NCBI GenBank assembly: GCA_948099385.1
Contig: CANUEZ040000002.1
Span: 372,001-436,000 of the forward strand
DNA length: 64,000 nt
Source of the DNA: Fasciola hepatica
Taxonomy: Eukaryota > Platyhelminthes > Trematoda > Plagiorchiida > Fasciolidae
Direction of reading: 5' to 3'
Of the stretch, positions 34,745-45,719 are shown one piece after another. A program made the translations under genes and the position numbers. The notes beneath the pieces were generated by a model. It was not told where the DNA came from. It was given only the letters and a program-made list of their open reading frames with translations, and did no database searches. Each line of letters starts with the position of its first letter. The first letter of the stretch is position 1.

Positions 34745-35593
34745 TTAATGAATGTGAATTTGGAGCTCGCCCCTATTATCTAGTGATCTTCCTTCTATCG
34801 CGCTGAGAAGCTTCAAAAAGCCTTCGAGATCCAGAAGTATTTGAGCTGGTAGCTCGAATGCCTGAACTACTTCAAGGCTTTCTGATGTCACAGTCAAGAT
34901 AGGCAAGCAGCGCAGCTACATGTTCGATATGCCTTTGTCGTCTTCAAATTGTAAGGTACATGCTACTGTAGAAATGGGTTGGTTCAGCACCAAATCCTAA
35001 AATGCCAGGGGATGTAATAAATGAAGCAAATAAGTTCTGCAATCCAGGAAACTGAGTCTTACTCGGAGTTCGAATATCAGATGAAGTGTTCCCGAGCATA
35101 AGTAAGGCATGCCTGGAATTTTCCAGTGACGATCGTCTGTGGCGTTCACGTAACGTACACTTATCTATCAAAGATCGAGGCCAATTCTCCTATCGGTTCA
35201 TAAACGTGTCCGCCACAAAGGACGGAAGATATCTTCTCCACCTTGGTGTCTACGGGAAGATTGTCAGCATAAGAGCAGCTACGTGTTCGTAGCGAACACA
35301 ACACCGACCTTAGCTTGCCACGTCCGGCAACGCTGGTAATATCCAGAAAATGATCAGGGATGGCCATTTATGTCATCGCACCTGTCTTGGAGGAGAGGAG
35401 TTTGGAAACGGTGTGGAAGGGTAACGCCTATCGTGCCATCAAAATCGAGTGCTTTACAGTTAAGCAAACAGTGCCTTTGTTACAGCGTTAATACTGCATG
35501 AGCAGTGATGCTTTTCTATTCGCATATGGTTAGTACTATAAATTGCACTTTTTTCCTACTGCTGAGTGTTTTGTTTTCTGGGTGATACTCCCA
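34745..35593 (-). CDS. Unidentified spliced gene, at least five exons (partial model)
   Basis: Exons from 5' to 3' on the minus strand: 35,382-35,451; 35,206-35,332; 35,063-35,164; 34,920-34,996; 34,745-34,877 (stop TAA). Introns are 49, 41, 66 and 42 bp, all GT...AG. Phases agree at every joint, so one frame crosses all five exons. Peptides include DGTIGVTLPHRFQ, KVEKISSVLCGGH, RHWKIPGMPYLCSGTLHLIF, STVACTLQFEDDKGI and the Leu-rich end AQILLDLEGFLKLLSAIEG. Two further short exons (35,495-35,515 and 35,560-35,593) fit in phase but are less sure. A frame at 35,641-35,770 may be the first exon. I do not recognise the family. It lies head to head with NOL12 and may share its promoter. No transmembrane segment is evident. 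Confidence 0.55.
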
Positions 35594-35776
35594 CTGAGAA
35601 ATAGCAACTAAAAGCGCCGCATTCAATAAATGGCTAGTGGTTATTCTAACCAAGATAAACTAAACTGTAGGCTGAAGCCATTAACACTGTCAGCCGTTTT
35701 GATATCACCGTAAAATAAATAACGAATCCCAGTAATTATGTTCTGCATATCATCTTTTGTTATAGCTATATTACAA
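35594..35776. promoter_or_regulatory. Short divergent interval between two host genes
   Basis: Fewer than 190 bp separate the NOL12 start from the nearest clear exon of the minus-strand gene. Part of the interval reads as an open minus-strand frame (35,641-35,770, containing ITGIRYLFYGDIKTADSV), so the true promoter gap may be still shorter. No core promoter motif can be named with confidence. Confidence 0.3.
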
Positions 35777-36433
35777 ATGAGAAAACCTAAAGGTCCAAAA
35801 CTTTCACTTGTTTTCGACGAAGACAAACGAAAGTAACTTCAAGTTGATATCTCAAACAAATTTTCCTGTGTCCAGAGAGTACCTCACAGGGTTTCGGAAG
35901 CGTAAACTTGAACGAAAGAAAAAAGGCCGACTGTTAGCTGAAGAAAAACTGGCCGAGGAAATCAAGGCTGTAAAAATGAAGGTAATTTCATTCTGACACA
36001 TTGGGCCGTTTTATTGAATATACAGTATCGAGAGGCGGCTCGAAAACGTCTGGAAGGTCTCAGTTTCCCGGAATTCTTTGAAGGCAGCAGTATTGGAACG
36101 GTGACTGCTCAAGAACAGCAAATAGTGGATGACCACAAAGTCACATTTGAGCACATCGATTTAACCAACTCGCATTATTTCATGGGCGTGAATAAGGTCT
36201 GTAGCATTCTTCGTATTGCCTTATTTTCTCTTGTCACAGGCTGATTTTCAGCCACCATCTGAACCGGAAAAAATTGGAAAGTAAGATGAGCATGCTGGCG
36301 TAATCACTGTTTTTGAAGACCTTCAATGTCGTTGAAGGCTGCTCTGAAAATGAATCCGACAAAGAAAACATGGCACACAAAGAAGCGGCGTGGATCTAAT
36401 TCAAAGAACAAGAAAAAGAAAAGACATCGCTAG
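35777..36433 (+). CDS. NOL12: NOL12-like nucleolar protein, five exons, 162 aa
   Basis: Exons: 35,777-35,832; 35,876-35,981; 36,026-36,196; 36,240-36,280; 36,319-36,433 (stop TAG). The introns (43, 44, 43 and 38 bp) all run GT...AG, and the phases join into one frame of 163 codons. The spliced start contains LVFDEDKRKEYLTGFRKRK, which matches the hallmark N-terminus of the NOL12 / Nop25 family (pattern SFDEEKRREYLTGFHKRKVER). A charged helix follows (KKKGRLLAEEKLAEEIKAV, then YREAARKRLEGL). Residues 90-125 contain TFEHIDLTNS, and the end is a strongly basic tail (KKRRGSNSKNKKKKRHR), as expected of a nucleolar protein. Family members bind RNA and take part in ribosomal RNA maturation. It is shorter than the human protein (about 213 aa). 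The ATG is the only one in frame before the signature. Confidence 0.85.
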
Positions 36434-37009
36434 TCTTCCAAGCATCGATTTTGTCATAAATTTGTATAGTGTACATCCGACACCATTTTTTTGCATTTTA
36501 TTTGATTCACAAGAACAGAGTCCTGAATTGTAAAGAGAATTAAATGGCGGTGGTGGCCAAGTAGTATTAGTGTTTATCACTTTTCTCTCTGATATGCGAT
36601 CCGAACCCCGACTCCACCGGCCACTTTTGGATAGGCGGCAAGCCACTATCCCCTGACTTGCTACCACACTTGATCAATTGAAACCCGATGTAACTTGGAC
36701 TCAGGGTTAAGTTGCTGATTATATCTAACAGTACGGTCCTTTGAGTCCTAGGGGCATGCCTCTCTGTTGCACTAATGGATAGACAATAAACCAAAGAAAA
36801 CTGAAAAATGCAACTCATTTGGGGAATTTTGATATACTTCCTCTTGTATCAGGGGTTGCCTTACGGCATTTTCTTCGGCTGTAAGAATTAACACTCCCGT
36901 TGAACTCACTAGCGCGCTTGGCCTATTGGACAATAGTGTAGTTTACTACTCTGAATTCCTGAGTTAAGTTTACCGCAAGTCCCCAGCAGTGAGACGTACT
37001 TTACTTTCA
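36434..37009. other. No recognised gene; NOL12 3' flank
   Basis: An ATTAAA at about 36,539 could serve as the NOL12 poly(A) signal. Minus-strand frames here (for example GDSGLPPIQKWPVESGFGSH) show no known domain and may be repeat debris. Confidence 0.35.
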
Positions 37010-38960
37010 TTTTTTTGCGACTATCTCCTGCGAGAGGACATCACGGACCACTGCTGACCACGCGCTTCGGTCGGAGGCGAGCTCGGTACAAGTCGTGATT
37101 CAGTCATTTTTCCATCGCCGGACTCGATAGATCGACCGAAGACCTAGAAATTCCTCGTCTTTTTCTATGGTACTGGTGCACGTTTTAAGCTGCCCACCAA
37201 GGCGACAACGACAACCAGGACAAGGAGTAGGGTAGAGTGTTTGTCTGGTTATCTCTGACTCGGGTCGCTGAAGAGTATGGTCGAACCATTGCAGTCGTCG
37301 ACGTTGGAGGAGGACGGCGAGAACATCGACATAAGAACATCCTCTCCTTTTCGTTGGACATCCTATCGTACCACTTGGCTTTGAGGATTTGGTGCATGCA
37401 CCAGTGATCGAAAACCTCCAGCCTTCTGGTATCCTCAGGTCGCAGTGGTCAGGTTTCGCAATGATAGATGAGTACGGGGCAGATGGCTTTACGGCAAACA
37501 AACTTAGGTCCCTAAGCTGATCTTACTGCTAGTCCGCAGCGTTCGTCTTAGCTGAAGGAAGGCTCTCCTTGCGCTGCCGATCCGTAATGCCACTTCATCT
37601 TTTGCCTGGCCGTTCGGAAGCAGAGTTGAGCTTAGGTATTTGAATGAAGAGACATATTTGACTAGTCGGTCATTGATGGAGAGTTGTTGAATTGTCGGGC
37701 CTAGGTGGGTTGTGAAAGCTTTTGTTTTGGTTGAATTCACTTCTAATCCGACGGACCTCGCGAAATAATTGATCAGGTCGGGGATTGGTTGGAGCGTAGT
37801 GGGGGAGTCTCCTAGCACGACAATATCATCCGCGAACTCCAGATTTGAGATGTATATTTTCTGGCTAAGCTGAATGCTAGGGTAGTCGCGTGATGCGTGA
37901 CGCATTGTCCAATCAATGGCGTAGTTAAAGAGCACCGGTGAGACGGGACGGCCCTGTCTGATTCCGGTATTGAGTGTGAACTCAGGATTCTTCGCCGTAC
38001 ATACGAACCTTAGCACCAGCTATCTAGTAGTACCCCTTAAACGGCTTTAAAAACTTATCGGGCATTCCATCGGATTGGATTATGGTCCAAAGAGACTCGC
38101 GGTTAATGAAATCGAGGGCTGCTCGGAAGTCGATGAAACAAGCTACTGTCAGCTGCTGGAACTTATACTGGTGCTCCAGTATTCGGCGCAGTGTGAAGAT
38201 TTGGTCCACACAGCCTCTGCCGCGGCGGAAACCTCCTTGGTCCGGGCGGGCGTGCGGTCTCTTGCCTCAAGAAACGGTTTAGTAACAATGCACTAAAAAT
38301 CCTTGCGGCGACATCGATCAAGCTAATCCCTCGGTAGTTCTCATATGCTGATTTATCATCTTTCCTCGGAATGGACATTCCCCAGTCGGGTGGAAACGTT
38401 TTCTGTCGCCAAATGGAGCCAAAATGTGTACACAACCTGTCAATCAATGACGATAAACAGGCTTTTTTTACTACTAGGGGATGTTATCTTCCCTAGCAGC
38501 ATTTTTGTCCCCCAATTTGTTAGTTATTTGTGATTTCCGCGGTACTGGGCGGGTCACAGTTGCTTTTGCACCGGACTGGAGGGGTTGATGTTGGTTGGTC
38601 CGTCGAGTCGTTTGTAGGACGCTTGAACAGTTGACCAAAGTGTTGGACCCATCAGCCCATTATCTTACTCTGTTCGGGCATCAAGTTTCCTGCCGCGTTA
38701 CGGAAAAGCGAATGTTGTTTGCAGAACCTGTTCGAGGCGTTGCAAATGAAGTGGAGCAGGTCACCGAAGTCACCAGTTCCGGACGCGGTCTCCATTTTTT
38801 CGGCTGTTTCTGTCCAGTATCTTTTGCGATCAGCCTTGGGCGAGCGTGTGGCCTTTTGTTGCAGTCTGCGGCGTTCATCACTAGCTGCGAGTCGGGCTTC
38901 ATTTGCTTTGGTTGACTTCTGCAGCGTGCGGTAAGACAGGTTCCTTTGACTATGATATTC
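37010..38960 (-). mobile_element. RTE-like non-LTR retrotransposon F, 5'-truncated
   Basis: It is distinct from D and D'. It contains linker, RT and thumb on the minus strand. Homology begins near 38,960 inside the linker, so the endonuclease is missing. The thumb continues to about 37,010. Confidence 0.85.
37100..38950 (-). pseudogene. Reverse transcriptase of element F, broken
   Basis: Pieces from right to left: linker KANEARLAASDERRRLQQK and KRYWTETAEKMETASGTGDF (38,652-38,950); RT start with FPPDWGMSIP, then YENYRGISLIDVAARIF (38,163-38,447); CFIDFRAALDFINRESLW (38,024-38,209); TGIRQGRPVSPVLFNYAIDW and NLEFADDIVVLGDSP (37,504-38,016, catalytic pair intact); then the thumb with DVLAVLLQRRRLQWFDHTL (37,100-37,501). 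Several frame changes and stops separate the pieces. Arg replaces the usual Cys in the QG-P box (QGRPVSP) and Ala replaces Phe in RAALDF. Confidence 0.88.
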
Positions 38961-40027
38961 CGGTATGGTCCATATTAAGCTTAGGATAAAAAATGTAAAA
39001 TGACTTTGAAGAATGCACAATGATACACGATGTCGATACAACATTGAATGTGCACAAAAAAATATCCAGTAATTCTGTGGCCTCTTACTATCTTTGTATT
39101 TCGCCCTCCCAAGCATTGTGATTATCGTCCCTGGTGTGCTTCAATCCATTATACCTCATACGTTTAACGGTAGTTATAGTTTTTGTATCTATATGGGTCC
39201 CTTCTCGCTTCCCAAAGTTCTTCAGATAACGTACACATTTTCACACAATTGCCCCAATTTCGCTCTTGCTTCAGTTGGTGCAAAAGTATGTTGTAATCTG
39301 AGGAGCGAAAATCCCGATTGGGAATCCTGTCGGCGAGAAGGCCATGTAAAATATGCTCTCTCGAAGGATACAGTTTCAATTTCTTTTTAGCAATCAGGTG
39401 TCGTTCGTTTGATTGCTTTATCGGTAGGTAAGTACTGAAACAAAAAAGGCGTATCACTTGCCAAGTCGGCTAGATGGGAAAAGAAATGAATACAATGACG
39501 GGATGGTAACGCTTAATATCGTTGACCACTCTGAGTGGCTTTCGGATTCCGCGCCTGAGTGGCCCGACAAATTGTACACAGTCGGTATTTATACTTGACG
39601 GCCAATTGGAACCTGTCCCGGTGCAGTACAGTTTATTACTTATTCTTTATTTGCTTCCTCACCATGCGATAATCGTAAAATATTAGGGGAAGGTGATTGC
39701 GGCCAATTGGTGTGACAGGCGACAGCGGTAGGATTTGAGCTCGAGACGGAAAGGTCTGGAATCCATCATAAAGACGGTTTGATGACTAATTGCCCGTCAT
39801 GTTTAAGGTGCTCTTTTGGGAATCAGAGTTCTCTTAGCAATAGTTTGTTCGGCGACAATTGGGTTTGAAACTGATTTCTGAACAGTCACAAAGTGGTTTC
39901 AGCTTCAGTTTGACCGACCGTTGGTCATGTGTTGGGTGCGGCGGTTCTGCCTGTTATCCCTAACCAAAGACGCAATGGAATGCAAAAGAGTTAACAGTAC
40001 ATATCTCATTGCTAAGTACATGGAAGA
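38961..40027. other. No recognised gene
   Basis: AT-rich DNA with short random frames. Around 39,725-39,750 a weak box-B-like stretch occurs, too decayed to call. Confidence 0.35.
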
Positions 40028-40285
40028 TTGTCTGAAAATAAAAATTTCACTGGTCGAGATGTACCGCTGTCGCTGTCAGTGCCGCTAACCATTGTGCGGT
40101 TAATTCTGCTGGACTCCGTACGGGACGACTTCTACGGTCTAGTCCATTCCAATGATTCTTCTACTCTGCTTATGCAATTAACTGGCCATCTCTACCCATC
40201 CTTCAACAACTACCTCCGCGAGCATTTCACATCGAAGAAATTTACTCCGGGGACATGCGAACACGTCCAGATGACCACAGTCTAG
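40028..40285 (+). CDS. Hypothetical 85-aa frame
   Basis: The open frame has balanced composition (SVPLTIVRLILLDSVRDDFY, then TGHLYPSFNNYLREHFTSKK). No domain is recognised and no splice partner was found. It could be an exon of an unknown gene or chance. Confidence 0.2.
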   Translation: MSENKNFTGRDVPLSLSVPLTIVRLILLDSVRDDFYGLVHSNDSSTLLMQLTGHLYPSFNNYLREHFTSKKFTPGTCEHVQMTTV

Positions 40286-40962
40286 TGAACTTGAATGTTT
40301 GATTTAGTGAATTGTCCCTCGTAACCAAAATTCTACGCGTAATCTCAGCATCACAGGAATTTTGCAAAAGACCCGAGAAACCTCAAGCGCATCACTGTTC
40401 AGTTGGAGACAGTCATCGTACACCTTACCTCCAAATGCCTCAGTGTGGTCGGGGTTGGGTGTCTCAGGCTTCGAGATGGCTACCCGTCATGAATGCCTCT
40501 GGAAATGCTCCCAAGTGACCGTGCTTCTAACACAGTCTCTGCTAAGAAAGTCCTACTCGCTGCCTTCTCATGGCGGTGTTCCCGCTAAGGTGAGAGAACG
40601 AAAGCGAATGCCCGGCGCTCTCTACTGGGTTGACTGGCTAATAGTCAGTCTAAGGGAGATGGCCAAACCCCGGTTCCAAACCAACCACGGGTGGCGTATG
40701 AGGCATACAGCGTATGAACTGAGCATTCAGCCACCGGTCCCCAGTGGATTACGGACCCCACGTTTCCTCCCGCTGCCTTGCGGGTTAAGCTTTGGCTAGC
40801 TGAAGGCTCCGGTTGTGGACCCCTAAGAAAGCCACTGACTTTGGCCTGCGCAACCTGGTAGTGTTGAGCACACAAACAAATCATGGACTCGGACTATCTA
40901 CCCCTTTCTCCCCGATTGTACCATGTTTTGCTTGGCACACAGTCTGAAATCAGGCGGGTATG

Positions 40963-40966
<4 letters not shown>
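40286..40966. other. No recognised gene; repeat-like DNA
   Basis: Moderately GC-rich. A 145-codon frame at 40,362-40,799 shows no known domain. The style resembles the untranslated leader of a LINE, but this cannot be shown. Confidence 0.3.

Positions 40967-41018
<52 letters not shown>
40967..41018. repeat. (TA)26 microsatellite
   Basis: Perfect TA dinucleotide run of 52 bp. It makes a spurious Ile-Tyr repeat frame. Confidence 0.98.
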
Positions 41019-41021
<3 letters not shown>

Positions 41022-41454
41022 GCGGCTGTATGGACATGGCGGCAAGCCGCACTTCCTATGTGTAACATTTGGGTAAAATCCGGTAAATTGCCAGTGTACT
41101 TTAAAGTGGTTCTGACCGAACGTCGTTTGAAAGTTTCACGCTATTCTAACACATTTTATGTCGATCTATATCACTCTATTTTAGGCGAAAATAACGACTC
41201 GAGATCAGTACCTCCCACCGTCGGTAACTTCCCCATTTGACAGCCTTCTATTGGCCGCGGCCCTTTTCTTCAGTTGTTGTAAATTGTTGTATAATAAACA
41301 GAAATAGGAGGTGGAAAGAGTTAAGATAATAATTGCTTCGTTTCTCGTCATTGTTTTGCATTATTGTTTCATGAGTAAACGTGAAATACTCTGCCCCCCG
41401 CGGATACATTTTCTTCACCGTCACTAACTATTTATCCTGATATTGGGCTGTGGT
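41019..41454. other. No recognised gene
   Basis: No coding signal is seen. It contains AATAAACAG near 41,293 with no gene attached. Confidence 0.35.
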
Positions 41455-41659
41455 GCGTCATCATCATCATCGTACAGTGTTAAACAGCGAGGCAAGCCCA
41501 TTGACCACTGCCTTTCTCGCCATGTTACACGTTGAGGTAGAAAGTATGAATACACAAGATGGATAGGGAGTGGACCTACACGGGAGGGAAAAAGAAGGAA
41601 TATCCCAGTAACCAACACGCGGAATACACAATCTAACTGTATAAACGCACATCGATCAG

Positions 41660-43796
41660 TCATTCTGATTTGGCAGAGAGAAAATGCCACCACGATCGCC
41701 GCTGTTCACGGTTCGCTGCCATATCCTTCAGTGTCTTCAAACAACTGGTTGATGAGTCTTTTGGATCCCAACCACGAAGACGTGAAGCACCTACTTTTCC
41801 CAACTTCGCTGTAAATTTATTCATTCCCAGTTGCCATGTCATCTGTTGACCTACACGTGGTTTCTTCCACTCTAGGAGGAACGAAGAATAAGGCACGATA
41901 CAGTAGACGGGTGTTCGCCACTGATAACGCGTGCCCCACCCAACGAAGTCTACTGGGCTGCATACGCTGTGATAGTAAACTCCCTGAACTGATACCCAGT
42001 ACTCGGTTTCTGACCTCAGCATTGCTCACTCAGCTATTCCATCCAACCATAGCGATACTATGCAAACATCGGAGGTTGGAAACCTAAACACGACCAATGT
42101 CTTTCACACGAAAACCCCAAGTCTCACTACCATACAACAAAACTAAACGCACCGCGACACAGTACACACGACCTTTCAACTTCAGTGAAATATCAGGTCG
42201 GCGCCACAAGTGCTTCAGTCCAGCATACGCCGCTCGAGCCTTGGATATACGCCTGTTCACTTCTACTACTGTGCTCCCATCCGTCGTCACGCTGTTCCCG
42301 AGGTACCTAAAGCGGTCAACAGCTGTTAGTTCCTCCCCATCGAACATCAAGCTCGGAATCATTGACACCCAGTCTTGCAACATCACCCTACACTTTGAAG
42401 GTGCAAAGCGCATGCCGAATGGAGCTACAGCTCTTGCGAGATTAGCTAGTGCACGCTGAGCATGTTCCGTGCATTCGAACGAGCAGACAACGTCGTCCGC
42501 GTAATCTAGGTCACATAGCTTTTCATTACTTCCTAGTTCGATGCCTACATCCTGAAGATTTTGCAGCACACTCTCCATTATCTCGTCCATTACGAAGTTG
42601 GATAGGAATGGAGACACGGGACATCCCTGTCGAACACCGCTGGTCGTTTCGAACCGACTGGATAGTTCACCGTAAACTCTAACGCGGCCAGAAGTATGGA
42701 AATACAATGATCTTAGTAGATTCACGAACTTCTGGGGCATACCTTTTCGATGAAGAACACTAAGAAGCGCTGTTCGATCAACTGAATCGGAGGCACCTTT
42801 CAAGTCTAAGAAAACCATTATTGTCGGTCGGCGGTGCGTGTAATGCGTTTCAAGTAGTGGGCGAAGAGTAAAATTCTAGTCGATACATCCTCGACCTGGG
42901 TGGAATTCAGCCTGCTGTTCACGGGTGTTCCTCTTGCGAGCGGGTGTAACACGGTGCAGCAGAATCGAGGCTAGTGCTTTGGTGACTATCGAAATTAAGC
43001 TAATTCCACGATGGTTACTACAATCATTGCGTATTCCCTTTTTGAAGATGGGAACAATCAACGACTCACTCCATATTGACGGAATAGGCTCCTCATTCCA
43101 AATGCAACGGAGCAAGACGGTAAGTGATTTTATCAAAATATCTCCACCCAGTTTGAGAAGAACTGGGGGAAATTCGTCGGGACCTGCTGCTTTCCCTCGC
43201 TTTAGTAGTCGAATGCATGACTCTACTTCCGATGGGGGTTCAGGTGATACCACCCAAGGAGTCGCAGTTGTTGACGCAGGAGTAACTACACTAGCGCGCG
43301 GCCAGCTAAACTGTTCCTTGAAGTATTCGGCCGAACGGTCAAGCCTCTGCTATTTGTCATGGATGGGTTTTCCATTTCTATCGCAAATCGTTTCACTGAC
43401 CTGGGTGCGCCTTCCATCGGTGTCGCGAATAAGTTTGAACAGTCTTTGACTGTTACCTGAAGTAGCTGCTGTTTCCATTTCTTCGGCTACCTTGACCCAC
43501 CAATATTCACGATCATTCTTGAGGCTTTTCGTAACTTGCCTTTGTAGCTTTCTTCGTATCTTATTCAACTCCTTACGGTTCGAGAGCTGACGCTTTTGCT
43601 GCATTATACTCAATGACTCTTGTGAGATCCAGTGTCTTTGATGGACATCGGATCTAGGACCACAGGCAAAACCTGCTGCCACGTGCATTGCCTGTTTGAT
43701 ATGAGCCCAATGCTCATCTACATTACTGTTCGTCGTAGATCCTAGCTCATGTGCTAACTTCTGTTCATAGCGGGTGTGGACTTCTGGGTCAGACAA
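41660..43796 (-). pseudogene. Linker and reverse transcriptase of element D', broken
   Basis: The linker is at 43,350-43,796 (DPEVHTRYEQKLAHELG on). TAG stops occur near 43,347-43,349 and at 42,876-42,878, exactly as in D. The RT at 42,084-42,818 has VFLDLKGASDSVDR, RQGCPVSPFL and LDYADDVVC intact, then RYLGNSVTTDGSTVVEVN where D has changed residues. The thumb is broken: a stop after ETWGFRVKDIGRV, then frames at 41,817-42,029 and 41,660-42,022. Confidence 0.88.
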
Positions 43797-43930
43797 ACGT
43801 TGTGCGGCTAACCAGGTTTGCGGTTGCGACGATCACCATGGAGCTGGAGAGATAATCGCATTAAAACTAATGCATGGTCCGACTCTACGTACGTGGACTA
43901 GTAGGATCTGCGGTTGTGAACAGAACTGCT

Positions 43931-44660
43931 CTACCGGTAGCTTACGGCGATATGATCAATCTGACTCAAAGTACCTGTTGATTTAGAGCTCCATGTTGCT
44001 GTGCGACGCGAGCTGTGTTGGAAATTCGTACTTAATAGGAATAACCGATTATCTACACAAAACTGGAGGAGCCTATCCCCGTTATCTGTGCACTGGGTAG
44101 GTAAAGCACAACGCCCACCTAAACAAGGTTGTGACGCACTAAGTTTGCCAACTGGTGCAGTAAAGTCACCAGCTAGCACTACAGTGTCAGAACCTTTGCT
44201 CCTGTGAACGAAAGTGGGGAGTTCATCATAGAACTCATCCTCCTACATGTCAGAGCTGCGGTCCGTTGGAGCGTATGCCGAGAGCACAAATAAGTTACGT
44301 TTACCACAACTATCCTTTCGAACGCCAACTGACCCCTGGAGTCTAACCGCATATAAACGACTGTTCACCGGGGTTCCAGTCTGAAAAGGGCAGCTTCGGC
44401 CTTGTCACTCAAGACTATTACTACACCACGTTGACCCACAGCTCGAGCTACTTCGTCTCCTGAAGTGCGCAGGACATACCTCGATCAGATACCAGAAGCA
44501 GTTAGTTGAATCACACTGTTCCAATCCTGGATACGCGTTTCACTCACACAACAGGCATCAATCTTCACAGAATCTGTTGTGCGGGCTAGGCATGCCTGCT
44601 GACCAACCTACATGAGTGTATGCACGTTAAGGAAGCCGAAATTCAAAGGCTGATGAGGCT
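43931..44660 (-). pseudogene. Endonuclease of element D', broken
   Basis: The N-terminal part reads LNFGFLNVHTLM (44,608-44,643), then ACCVSETRIQDWNSVIQL and GQRGVVIVLSDKAEAAL in broken frames. The C-terminal part at 43,931-44,179 reads LAGDFTAPVGKLS (the usual Asn after GDF is Thr), NGDRLLQFCVDNRLFLLSTN and SQIDHIAVSYR. Change of the Asn in the GDFN box and several stops make it inactive. Confidence 0.8.
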
Positions 44661-44831
44661 TGAGAAAATGTGAGTAACCAGGCAGGATTATTCGCGACAA
44701 TAAACCGTTGCGAGTATCAATCGTGTTATCAGTGGGAACATTATGGGTAGAGAAAGGGGGGCAGTGAGAGGTGGTTAGGGACAGAAGACAGGTTGAATGA
44801 AAGAGAGGAAATTCTAGGCAGTAGCCCACTT

Positions 44832-45719
44832 ATCACTGCCCACCCCGCTGGATGCAATGGGCAGCGCGGTCCTGATTATCCTGCGCAACGACCGATGCAG
44901 TATGGAATTCTTTGTATTCGTGCAGTTCATGGGAGATGTTGGACGGGTACTGCGAGGGTGTCCAGCCACAAAGCAAGAGAACGATGAGGGTTCTCATCCA
45001 AAGCCCTTAGTTCTAACGAGAACCCGTCCGCAAGGGAGCGGGGTGGATGAATAGAAGCCCATTTACTTGGATCAATTATTCTTCCATTGATTTTACCGAC
45101 TGAGTTGCCAGTTCAGATCGACCCCCAACCTGGATGACCAGAATGCTGGACTTTGTCTGGTCTCTACCCATTGACCTTTCAGGCGTAATTGCATCTCCGG
45201 CTTAAGGAAGCCATCCCGTATAGCTCTTTGGGTCATAGAGGCATGCAAGCCATCACACCACGTCAAGGTACAGTCTCGTCGTTGTGCACAAGAATAGCGG
45301 CAGCGCCACTCAAATGAACTGATCTCCTCACCGGCGCCATACACTAGACGAGTTAACGTAAAGTGCCGCTAAGTTAATTTCCAATAAACCAATGAATTCT
45401 TCAGTCCAGGGACAGTCTTATAAGAAGTCTGGATCGGTTATCTGCTTCTGTGACAGCCCTTTCAACTATTTTCGTTGCACCATGTTCGCAAACTGTGCCG
45501 CAGACACTCACACGTGTAAACAGTTTGAATGAGTTGACTCATTTACACGACGTCCTGGGAACATCTGAAGCCTTCAATGAGATAGCAAGTTACTGTACGT
45601 GTAGGTTTCAGTTTCAGTTTATTCAACCAATAACCTCGCGCTTCTGTGGTCTGGTTTCGGCTTCTACCTTCTGATATCGTCCACTGAAGGGTGAAAAGAA
45701 TGGGGTCATAGTGATAAAG
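44832..45719. other. No recognised gene
   Basis: No clear coding frame. A local inverted match surrounds 44,990-45,020 (GAGGGTTCTCATCC / GAGAACCCGTCC), without known meaning. Confidence 0.35.

Larger units (their letters stand above)
41455..44831 (-). mobile_element. RTE-like non-LTR retrotransposon D', with endonuclease
   Basis: This is the longest RTE copy in the window. From right to left it has an endonuclease (about 44,660-43,930), linker, RT and thumb, and a 3' end with a short trinucleotide tail reading ACGATGATGATGATGA (41,459-41,474). It shares two in-frame TAG stops with D and is identical to D over about 1.2 kb. Confidence 0.88.

Noticed and set aside
40362..40799. 145-codon plus-strand frame
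   Set aside because: No recognisable domain, overlapping frames are equally open, and the composition looks like repeat leader.
40923..41240. Frame with an Ile-Tyr repeat
   Set aside because: Produced by the (TA)26 microsatellite.
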